Assembly (NCBI RefSeq): GCF_003385895.1
Contig: NZ_QRDQ01000013.1
Coordinates: 62,001-126,000, forward strand
Source: Flavobacterium cutihirudinis
GTDB taxonomy: Bacteria > Bacteroidota > Bacteroidia > Flavobacteriales > Flavobacteriaceae
Length of the DNA: 64,000 nucleotides
Direction of reading: 5' to 3'
Below are positions 17,432 through 25,354 of the stretch, in pieces (within the stretch, counting starts at the first letter, position 1; the number at the start of each line of letters is the position of its first letter). Both the position numbers and the translations under genes were made by a program. The notes beneath the pieces are model-generated. The model did no database searches. It worked only from the letters and a program-made list of their open reading frames with translations, and was not told the DNA's origin.

Positions 17432-17909
17432 TTTCAGAATAATAATGATAATTAATAATTAAATAATGATAAAATTGAATTAATTACTAAATTGATTTAG
17501 ATATAATTTTAATTTCCCCAAAAAACAAAAATAACAAAAAATGTGTACGACAACACTAAATCGTTTTATGGTGATAAAAAAAATCAGAAACAAGTCGTTT
17601 TTGTCTCTCATTTAGAACCAAAAAATATCTTTAATTTTTATTCCAAAAGTCCCGAAAACAGGCTAAAAATGGCAAAATTTAAAGATAAAATCGAATTGTT
17701 TTTTTGAAAAAAAGGACAGAATTGAATTAATAAGTGATTTCTCAAAAATGAACTTCTCTCAATTCACGATCAATACTGTAAAATGTGTTTAAACAAAAAT
17801 TAAAAACATTTTTTGAAACTCTGCTAAACCATTTTTTTATTCTAAACTTAAAAATTATTTAACCACAGTTTAATTGAAAGTAGCGGAATAAAAACCAAAA
17901 CTAATAAAA
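17432..17909. promoter_or_regulatory. divergent control region araC / esterase operon
   Basis: 478 bp without a gene. On the minus strand a possible -7 box TATTTTTG lies at 17533-17526, 95 bp before the araC ATG. The operator at 17556-17569 lies where a -33 element would be expected. No clear TAnnTTTG box precedes the plus-strand gene at 17910. Confidence 0.45.
17556..17569. promoter_or_regulatory. LacI-type operator candidate upstream of araC
   Basis: CTAAATCGTTTTAT, 12 of 14 to the palindromic consensus, the same 14 bases as at 16236-16249. Confidence 0.6.
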
Positions 17910-20366
17910 ATGAAAAAACAACTTTTGATTTTCCTGATTGCGCTCAGCACAAATTTGAATGCACAGACAAAAACCACCGGAAATGTCGTAGAATATTTTG
18001 GCAAAGAAAAAATCGTAACAACCGCAGAAGGAAGTGTTCTTCATCAGTTTAGCGAAGGATATTTTCTTCCTGCTGATAAAAAAAGCGGTACACTTTTTAA
18101 CGGACAAGATCCGATAGCGTGGCAATATGCCGTTGGAAAATTTGCCAATCCAAACAAACAAAAAACAGACTGGCAACCTATAAAAGTGGATTCAGTAGGG
18201 GTTTTTAGCGGGAAGAACCTCAGATCTGCTTTTCTTTTTACAGAATATAATTCGCCAAAAGAAGAAATTGTACTTCTTGAAACCACCGGCGGAACGCGCA
18301 CCTACATAAATGGTATGCCTCATGAAGGTGATCATTATGATTTTGGTTATACGCTTATTCCGTTTAAACTTCGTAAAGGAACAAACGAATTTATTTATAC
18401 AAAAGGACGTTTTGGTCGAGTAAAATCAAAAATTATTACGCTTTCAAAAAACATTCAGTTTACCAAACGCGACATGACGCTGCCGGATGTTATAAATGGT
18501 GAAAAAGATGAAAAATGGGCTTCTGTTCGTGTGATCAATGCAACCGAAAAAGATTTAAAAAACCTTGTAATTACTGCAAAATTATCCAGCGGCGAAACGG
18601 CTTCATATGCAACTGATGCTATTATGCCGTTATTTGTGAGAAAAGTAAAATTTAAAATTCCGGCTGCAAAAAACGACTTTAGCGGCGAATTAAAAGTAGA
18701 ACTTACACTAACAGACAAAAGCGGAAAAGTACTTGATAAAACCGAATTTCCAATTCAGCAACGCTCTGCTACTGTTCATCACGAGCGTACTTTTCTAAGC
18801 AAAGTTGACAACAGCGTACAATATTATAGCATTGCTCCTGCTTTAGGAACTGGACCAAAAGCGTTAGTTTTATCCGTCCACGGTGCTTCTGTTGAAGCCA
18901 GAAATCAGTCGCGCGCTTACAAACAAAAAGACTGGGTAACAATTGTTGCCGCTACAAACCGTCGTCCTTTTGGATTTAACTGGGAAGATTGGGGAAGAAT
19001 TGATGCATTGGAAGTTTTAGAAGAGGCAAAAAAAGTTTTCCAGACAATTCCTGATCAAACATATTTAACGGGTCACTCAATGGGTGGTCACGGAACTTGG
19101 TTTTTAGGAACTACCTATCCTGGAAAATTTGCTGCGATTGCTCCATGCGCTTCTTATCCTGACATTTCTACTTACGGATTTGATAAAGGTGACGAAATGC
19201 ACGACATGTTCAAAGCTTACGAACCGATCAAACGTTCTGCAAATTCAGGGCGTGTAAAAAGCATTGTGCAAAACCTGAAACAAGCCGGAGTTTACATTCT
19301 TCACGGCGATGCCGATTCAACTGTGCCTATTTCTCAAGTTCGAGAAATGCGTCAGATTTTGGGAACTTTTCACCCAAATTTCTGCTATTATGAATATCCT
19401 GGCGGAGAACATTGGTATGGAGATCATTCTGTAGACTGGTTTCCGATTTTTGAATTTTTCAAACGCCAGACGATTCCGGCAAACAAAAATGTAAAAGAAA
19501 TCGATTTTCATACCGCTACTCCAGCGGTTTCTGCCACAGACTATTGGGTTAAACTGCAGCAGCAAATTCTTCCTTTTGACTTTTCTAATATTACAGCAAA
19601 AATCGACAAAGAAGTAATTACCATTAAAACCAAAAACGTTTCGATAATGGAACTTGATTTGGCTTCATTAGAAATAAACAAAGAAATCACGATTACTATT
19701 GATGATCAAACACTAAAAACTCCTTCAGATAAAAAAGCAATTTTGGCCTTAAAAGATGGAAAATGGAGTGTAATCAATGAAATTAATACTGCCCAAAAAT
19801 ATGCAGAACGTCAGGGCGGTTTTAAATTTGCTTTTAATACAAATGTGGTATTCGTTTATGCGACAGGCGGTTCTGCACAGGAACGCGAATGGTACCAAAA
19901 CAGAGCACGTTTTGATGCAGAAACTTTCTACTATAGAGGTAACGGAAGCATTGATATTATTACAGATAAGGAATTTTCATTGGAAAAATACAAAGACAGA
20001 AACGTTATTATTTACGGAAATGCGTCGAACAATAGCGCATGGAAATTATTGTTGAAAAACTCCCCTATTCAAATCGACAATCAGCAGGTAAAAATTGATA
20101 CTAAAACATTAAAAGGCGATGATTTGGCTGCATATTTTGTAGTTCCAAGAACGGATAGTAAAATTGCAATGGTAGGTGTTGTGGCTGGAACTTCGGAAAA
20201 AGGAATGAAGGCAACTTGGGCCAACAATTACATTTCCGGAATTACAGGTTTCCCTGATGTAATGATTTTTAAAGCTAATTTGCTATTAAACGGCTTACCG
20301 GATATGAAAGTAACTGGTTTCTTTGATAATGACTGGTCTGCTAAGACTTTGGAATTTTATAATTAA
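17910..20366 (+). CDS. secreted serine esterase/peptidase of the prolyl-oligopeptidase type
   Basis: 818 aa with signal peptide (LLIFLIALSTNLNAQ). The N-terminal half (about 20-290) is beta-rich and unassigned. The alpha/beta-hydrolase domain follows with the nucleophile elbow TGHSMGGHG (Ser390), HGDADSTVP with Asp469, and PGGEHWYGD with His501: a complete triad. A further C-terminal domain of about 250 residues (540-818) has no family I recognise. S9-like enzymes of this layout in PULs are often carbohydrate esterases (acetyl or similar groups) rather than peptidases. It precedes the clan-D-like hydrolase by 6 bp, so the two are probably co-translated and act on the same substrate (inference). 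Confidence 0.8.
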   Translation: MKKQLLIFLIALSTNLNAQTKTTGNVVEYFGKEKIVTTAEGSVLHQFSEGYFLPADKKSGTLFNGQDPIAWQYAVGKFANPNKQKTDWQPIKVDSVGVFSGKNLRSAFLFTEYNSPKEEIVLLETTGGTRTYINGMPHEGDHYDFGYTLIPFKLRKGTNEFIYTKGRFGRVKSKIITLSKNIQFTKRDMTLPDVINGEKDEKWASVRVINATEKDLKNLVITAKLSSGETASYATDAIMPLFVRKVKFKIPAAKNDFSGELKVELTLTDKSGKVLDKTEFPIQQRSATVHHERTFLSKVDNSVQYYSIAPALGTGPKALVLSVHGASVEARNQSRAYKQKDWVTIVAATNRRPFGFNWEDWGRIDALEVLEEAKKVFQTIPDQTYLTGHSMGGHGTWFLGTTYPGKFAAIAPCASYPDISTYGFDKGDEMHDMFKAYEPIKRSANSGRVKSIVQNLKQAGVYILHGDADSTVPISQVREMRQILGTFHPNFCYYEYPGGEHWYGDHSVDWFPIFEFFKRQTIPANKNVKEIDFHTATPAVSATDYWVKLQQQILPFDFSNITAKIDKEVITIKTKNVSIMELDLASLEINKEITITIDDQTLKTPSDKKAILALKDGKWSVINEINTAQKYAERQGGFKFAFNTNVVFVYATGGSAQEREWYQNRARFDAETFYYRGNGSIDIITDKEFSLEKYKDRNVIIYGNASNNSAWKLLLKNSPIQIDNQQVKIDTKTLKGDDLAAYFVVPRTDSKIAMVGVVAGTSEKGMKATWANNYISGITGFPDVMIFKANLLLNGLPDMKVTGFFDNDWSAKTLEFYN

Positions 20367-20372
20367 AAAACT

Positions 20373-22598
20373 ATGGAATTACAGAGAAAAATAGTTTTTG
20401 GTTTTGCAGCTTTTACTGTAGGTTTTTCTGGTCTGGCGCAGAAGAATGACAAAAAGTTTCCTGATGTATCTAAATTTCCGGTTTTAGAAAACAAAACAGA
20501 AGCAGCAGCAACCAGCGATTGGCTTATTACACCAATAAAATCTAAGGCTGATATATACACAAGTCCGGACAAAAAATCAATTATTTTGTACAATGGTTTG
20601 GTTAGAAGATCTTTTAGGATTTCTCCAAATGTTGCTTGTATTGATTACACTAATCTGACAAATGATAATCAATTGCTTAGAGCGGTTAAACCGGAAGCAA
20701 AAATTAAAATTGACGGAAAAGAATATGCCGTAGGAGGATTAATTGGACAAAAAGAAAATGCTTATTTATTGCCGGAATGGGTCGATAAAATGCAAGTTGG
20801 AAAAGATGATTTCGTTTTTGTAGATTATACCATTTCAGCTATTAAACCTTATCTAAATTGGAAATCGACGAATTGGTCAACAAACAAAAAACAAGCAACC
20901 GGAAAACTTCTTGTTTTTGAATATGCTTCGTCTGTACCAGAATTAAAAGGTTTGAAAGTAAAAGTAAATTATGAATTGTATGATGGCTTGCCGCTGATCA
21001 ACAAATCGGTTACTATTGAAAATTCTTCGCAAAAAACGTTTAAACTCGATAGAGTGATAAACGAGATTATTGGAATGGTCGAAGAACAAAGTGCCGTAGA
21101 AGGCGATCCTGAAAAAATGAGACGTCAGCACGGATTTTATATTGAAACCAATTACGCATTCAACAATTCGATGAGTTACGAACTGAGCGATCAGACTACA
21201 CACTGGAAAAAAGATTCCCTATATACTTCTCAGGTGCATTATCAATATAAAACGCCTTGCTTATTGGAAGTTTATCCTGAAAAAGCACCAGGAATCGATT
21301 TAAAACCAGGAGAAACGTTTAATTCGGTTCGCAGCAATGAACTTCTGATTGATACTTACGACCGTCAGCGCAGAGGATTGATGATCAAAAAAATGTACCG
21401 AACTATTGCTCCATGGACAACTGAAAATCCAATTTTCATGCATTTGGTAAGTCAAAATGATGAACAGGTTCGCACGGCAATCGATCAATGTGCCTTAACA
21501 GGTTATGAAGCGCTGATTTTAAGTTTTGGAAGCCATTTAAATATGGAACTGGATACGCCTGAAAATCATCAAAAATGGAAAAAATTAGCCGATTACGCGC
21601 ATGAAAAAGGAATAAAAATTGGCGGATATTCGCTCTTCAGCAGTCGAAGAATTAGTGATGAAGATGACGTAATCGATCCAAAAACCGGAAAACCGGGCGG
21701 TGCTTTTTTTGGAAATGCGCCCTGTTTTGGAAGTAAATGGGGATTGTCATACAGAGATCGTATCAAGAAATTCTTCGCAGAAACCAACTTTGACATTTGG
21801 GAAAATGACGGACCTTATCCGGGAGATGTTTGCGCTTCTACGACGCATCCCGGACACAAAAATCTGGATGATTCGCAATGGCGACAAATGGAGATTCAGA
21901 AAGATTTATATCGTTCACTAAATGAAAAAGGCGTTTATATAAATGCTCCCGATTGGTATTTCCTTGACGGAACACATAAAATTGCTTTAGGATATCGCGA
22001 AGTTAATTTTTCTCTTCCGAGAGAACAGCAACTTATCCTGAATCGCCAAAATATTCATGACGGAACAATTGAAAAATCGGCTTCAATGTCTTGGGGATTT
22101 GTTCCTTTGACAGCGTATCAGGGTGGCGATGCTTCGGCAGTTTTAGAACCGTTAAATGACCATTTGAAAGATTATGAACAATTGATGGTTCAATATTACG
22201 GCGCAGGCGTTCAGGCATGTTATCGCGGCCCGCGTTTGTACGATACAGACCGAACAAAAGAACTGGTAAAAACGACAATTAGTTGGTACAAAAAATACCG
22301 TGATATTCTAAATTCCGATATGATTCAGATACGTCGTGCAGATGGAAGAGATTGGGACGGATTTATACATGTTAATCCTTCTTTAAAACAAAAAGGTTTT
22401 ATTATGCTTTATAATCCAACTAAAGAAAAAATAATCAAAACCATTAAAATACCATTGTATTATACCGGTCTTACCGATAAAGCAATGATTCGCGAAAAAG
22501 AAGGTGCATCAAAAAACTATACGATCAATCGTAATTATGAAGTCGAATTACCCGTTACAATAGAAGCTGAAAGTTACAATTGGTACGTTGTAGAGTAG
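20373..22598 (+). CDS. large glycoside-hydrolase-like protein, clan GH-D-like, family not recognised
   Basis: 741 aa, signal-like N-terminus (IVFGFAAFTVGFSGLAQ). The N-terminal 330 residues look like a beta-supersandwich (LYNGLVRRSFRISPNVACID; VNYELYDGLPLINKSVTIEN), as in alpha-galactosidase-type GH36 enzymes. A TIM barrel follows: CALTGYEALILSFGS, YAHEKGIKIGGYSLFSSR, and FDIWENDGPYPGDVC (Asp474, Glu477, Asp479), where the fourth-strand Asp of clan D would be. A C-terminal beta domain ends at IEAESYNWYVVE. I infer a retaining alpha-glycosidase-like fold; the sugar and the CAZy family are not assigned. It is fully intact and coupled to the esterase upstream. Confidence 0.6.
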   Translation: MELQRKIVFGFAAFTVGFSGLAQKNDKKFPDVSKFPVLENKTEAAATSDWLITPIKSKADIYTSPDKKSIILYNGLVRRSFRISPNVACIDYTNLTNDNQLLRAVKPEAKIKIDGKEYAVGGLIGQKENAYLLPEWVDKMQVGKDDFVFVDYTISAIKPYLNWKSTNWSTNKKQATGKLLVFEYASSVPELKGLKVKVNYELYDGLPLINKSVTIENSSQKTFKLDRVINEIIGMVEEQSAVEGDPEKMRRQHGFYIETNYAFNNSMSYELSDQTTHWKKDSLYTSQVHYQYKTPCLLEVYPEKAPGIDLKPGETFNSVRSNELLIDTYDRQRRGLMIKKMYRTIAPWTTENPIFMHLVSQNDEQVRTAIDQCALTGYEALILSFGSHLNMELDTPENHQKWKKLADYAHEKGIKIGGYSLFSSRRISDEDDVIDPKTGKPGGAFFGNAPCFGSKWGLSYRDRIKKFFAETNFDIWENDGPYPGDVCASTTHPGHKNLDDSQWRQMEIQKDLYRSLNEKGVYINAPDWYFLDGTHKIALGYREVNFSLPREQQLILNRQNIHDGTIEKSASMSWGFVPLTAYQGGDASAVLEPLNDHLKDYEQLMVQYYGAGVQACYRGPRLYDTDRTKELVKTTISWYKKYRDILNSDMIQIRRADGRDWDGFIHVNPSLKQKGFIMLYNPTKEKIIKTIKIPLYYTGLTDKAMIREKEGASKNYTINRNYEVELPVTIEAESYNWYVVE

Positions 22599-22830
22599 TA
22601 AAAAATGATTTCAAAAACAAAAAATTGAATTCAAAACTTCACTGTTGCGATAATTTTACTAATACGATTTAGTATTTCAATAAAAACACTTACTTTTAAC
22701 AAAAAAAGACAGAATATCAAACAAATACCACTACTTCTTTAGAAAATTCAATCTTTTGAAATTGTGTTATTTACAAGCAAAAAAACAAACTACTTTCTGA
22801 TTGAATCAATCAGATTAAATAAAAAAGGAC
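22599..22830. other. intergenic gap inside the plus-strand gene run
   Basis: 232 bp without an ORF. It contains the palindrome at 22659-22672 and suggests that glycosylasparaginase and the two GH29 genes have their own promoter. I see no clear -7 box. Confidence 0.5.
22657..22674. promoter_or_regulatory. LacI-type operator candidate upstream of glycosylasparaginase
   Basis: TACTAATACGATTTAGTA is palindromic in its outer six bases on each side (TACTAA/TTAGTA). The inner 14 bases match CTAAAACGTTTTAG at 12 positions. It lies 157 bp before the start codon. Confidence 0.6.
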
Positions 22831-23838
22831 ATGACAAATCGTAGAAATTTTTTAAAAACAACTGCAATCGCATCGGCTGCTGTTGTATTGAATTCTTTCA
22901 CCGGAAATGCGGAAGAAATTAGAGAGGAACAAAATGAACTTCCGGAAGGAAAAGTTAGAAAACCAATCGTGCTTTCAACATGGCGTTTTGGCCTACAGGC
23001 AAATGAAGCGGCTTGGGAAGTATTAAAAAATGGCGGAAGAGCACTTGACGCGGTAGAAGCCGGAGTAAAAGTACCAGAAGCCGATCCTAAAGAAAGAAGT
23101 GTGGGTTACGGAGGAAGACCAGATCGCGACGGACGTGTAACTCTGGACGCCTGTATCATGGACGAAATGTCGAATATTGGTTCTGTTGGTTGTCTTGAAC
23201 ATATCAAACACCCGATATCTGTAGCGCGCGCCGTGATGGAAAAAACACCTCACGTAATGTTGGTTGGAGATGGAGCACTTCAATTTGCTTTGTCTCAAGG
23301 TTTTCAGAAAGAAAATTTATTGGTGCCGGATTCAGAAAGAGAATGGAAAGAATGGCTAAAAACTTCAGAATATAAACCGATTGCTAATATCGAAAATCAC
23401 GATACTATTGGAATGATTGCTTTGGATGCTGCAGGAAACCTTTCTGGTGCTTGTACCACCAGCGGAATGGCTTTCAAAATGCATGGTCGTCTTGGAGACT
23501 CTCCTATTATTGGTGCCGGTTTGTATGTTGACAACGAGATTGGAGCTGCAACGGCAACCGGACATGGTGAAGAAGTAATCAGAATCGCTGGATGTCATTT
23601 AGTTGTAGAATTAATGCGTCAGGGAAGATCTCCTCAAAAAGCTTGTGAAGAGGCTGTACAAAGAGTGGTTAAATTGATGAAAAACAGAAACAAAAACCTT
23701 AAAGATATTCAGGTTGGCTTTATTGCTTTGAACAAAAAAGGTGATTACGGTTCTTACTGTGTTCAGAGTGGTTTTAACTATGCTGTTTACGACGAAACCG
23801 GAAACCGACTAATTGATCCTGATTTTTATATCAAGTAA
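22831..23838 (+). CDS. N4-(beta-N-acetylglucosaminyl)-L-asparaginase (glycosylasparaginase)
   Basis: 335 aa Ntn-hydrolase precursor. The N-terminus MTNRRNFLKTTAIASAAVV is a twin-arginine signal, so it is probably exported folded. The autocleavage site is ENHDTIGMIALD, with Thr192 becoming the N-terminal nucleophile. The alpha part has DALEAG-type features (GGRALDAVEAGVKV, GYGGRPDRDG) and the beta part GACTTSGMAFKMHGRLGDSP and ATATGHGEE. The best-known bacterial relative is from Elizabethkingia (Flavobacterium) meningosepticum. The enzyme splits the GlcNAc-Asn bond of N-glycopeptides once core fucose is gone, which fits the GH29 genes immediately downstream (42 and 33 bp gaps). Confidence 0.95.
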   Translation: MTNRRNFLKTTAIASAAVVLNSFTGNAEEIREEQNELPEGKVRKPIVLSTWRFGLQANEAAWEVLKNGGRALDAVEAGVKVPEADPKERSVGYGGRPDRDGRVTLDACIMDEMSNIGSVGCLEHIKHPISVARAVMEKTPHVMLVGDGALQFALSQGFQKENLLVPDSEREWKEWLKTSEYKPIANIENHDTIGMIALDAAGNLSGACTTSGMAFKMHGRLGDSPIIGAGLYVDNEIGAATATGHGEEVIRIAGCHLVVELMRQGRSPQKACEEAVQRVVKLMKNRNKNLKDIQVGFIALNKKGDYGSYCVQSGFNYAVYDETGNRLIDPDFYIK

Positions 23839-23879
23839 TCAACAGTCCCTAACATCAATAAAGATTTAACGAAAACAAA

Positions 23880-25322
23880 ATGAAAAATAAATTCAAGTTA
23901 CTGTTTACTGCTTTTGTTTGTGCGAGTTCACTTTCTGTGAATGCGCAAGGTGATTTCAGCATGAAAGCAGATAAAACAGAAGAAGAAGGTTATGTTTGGA
24001 CGAAAGATCCACAGGTAAAAGCCAACCTTGACAAATGGCAAGGTTACAAATTTGGTGTATTAATTCACATGGGGCTTTACTCGCAGTTAGGAACTGTTGA
24101 ATCCTGGGGATTGGCGCCTGAGGATTGGGTAACCAGAGATGGCTACGACGATTATTACAAATATGCTACTGATTACAGAAATACAAAATACAAATTGAAC
24201 CCTACGAATCTAAATTCTGAAAAGTGGGCCAAAATGTTCAAAAATGCCGGAGCAAAATACATGATTTTTACTTCAAAACATCATGACGGATTTTGTATGT
24301 ATGATTCAAAATATACCGATTTTAAAATCACAAATCCGGAATTGCCTTATGCTAAAAATCCAAAAGCAGATGTTTTAAAAGATGTTTTGGATGCTTCGCG
24401 AAAAGAAGGATTGGCTGTCGGAGTATATTTCTCAAAACCGGACTGGACAACTGAAAATTTCTGGTGGTCGTATTATCCTCCAAAAGACAGAAACCCGACT
24501 TATGACATCAAAAAGTTTCCGGAACGTTGGAAAAGCTACGTTCAATACACACAAAACCAGTTAAATGAATTAACTACCAATTACGGAAAAGTAGATATTC
24601 TTTGGCTTGACGGATGTTGGGTTCGACCACTTTCTACAATCAATAAAAAAGTAGAAGAATTTTGTAAATATCCTTATGACATGGATATTGATATGAAATT
24701 GGTTTCTGAAACTGCCCGCAAAAAACAACCTGGAATGCTTGTAGTAGACCGTTGGGTTCCTAGTGAATATGAAAACTATTTAACTCCAGAGCAAAAAACA
24801 CCTGAAAAACCTTTATCAGTGCCTTGGGAAAGCTGTATAACGCTTGGTGGAGCCTGGGGATGGGTACCAAACGATCATTATAAATCATCAAAAGAAGTAG
24901 TTCAGTTGATGACAAGCATTGTGGTAAAAGGCGGTAACTTATTATTAGGCGTTGGACCAGATGCTAAAGGTGAATTTGATCCTAAAATCGAAACCACTTT
25001 AGCCAACGTTGGAAAATGGCTTGCAGTAAATGGTGAAGCGATTTACGACACTAAACCTGTTGCGCCTTACTTAGATGGAAAAGTCGGTTATACTCAAAAA
25101 GCAAATGCCGTTTACGGAATTTATATGCCTGCAAAAGACGAAAAAGAATTGCCTTCAGAAATTACTATCAAAACAAACTTAAAAAACCCAAAAGTTATTT
25201 TATTGGCTAACAAACAAAAACTAACCAGCAAGAAAACAGAAGGTGGAATTATCGTTAGTATTCCGCAAAATCTTAGAACTTCTTTAGCAAGTGCAGAAGC
25301 AGTTGTTCTGAAAGTAAATTAA
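23880..25322 (+). CDS. GH29 alpha-L-fucosidase, secreted
   Basis: 480 aa with signal peptide (LLFTAFVCASSLSVNAQG). Motifs: KFGVLIHMGLYSQLGTVESW, MIFTSKHHDGFCMYDS, VDILWLDGCWVRP with nucleophile Asp244. It is a close paralogue of the gene at 14714-16156 with an extra loop after the nucleophile (about 250-262, KKVEEFCKYPYD). Directly after glycosylasparaginase it could remove core fucose that blocks that enzyme (inference). Confidence 0.94.
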   Translation: MKNKFKLLFTAFVCASSLSVNAQGDFSMKADKTEEEGYVWTKDPQVKANLDKWQGYKFGVLIHMGLYSQLGTVESWGLAPEDWVTRDGYDDYYKYATDYRNTKYKLNPTNLNSEKWAKMFKNAGAKYMIFTSKHHDGFCMYDSKYTDFKITNPELPYAKNPKADVLKDVLDASRKEGLAVGVYFSKPDWTTENFWWSYYPPKDRNPTYDIKKFPERWKSYVQYTQNQLNELTTNYGKVDILWLDGCWVRPLSTINKKVEEFCKYPYDMDIDMKLVSETARKKQPGMLVVDRWVPSEYENYLTPEQKTPEKPLSVPWESCITLGGAWGWVPNDHYKSSKEVVQLMTSIVVKGGNLLLGVGPDAKGEFDPKIETTLANVGKWLAVNGEAIYDTKPVAPYLDGKVGYTQKANAVYGIYMPAKDEKELPSEITIKTNLKNPKVILLANKQKLTSKKTEGGIIVSIPQNLRTSLASAEAVVLKVN

Positions 25323-25354
25323 AGAGTATTGATTAATGAATCAAAAATAAAAAA

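Noticed and set aside
17592..17606. CAAGTCGTTTTTG-like word near araC
   Set aside because: Too far from the consensus to be counted with the six sites.
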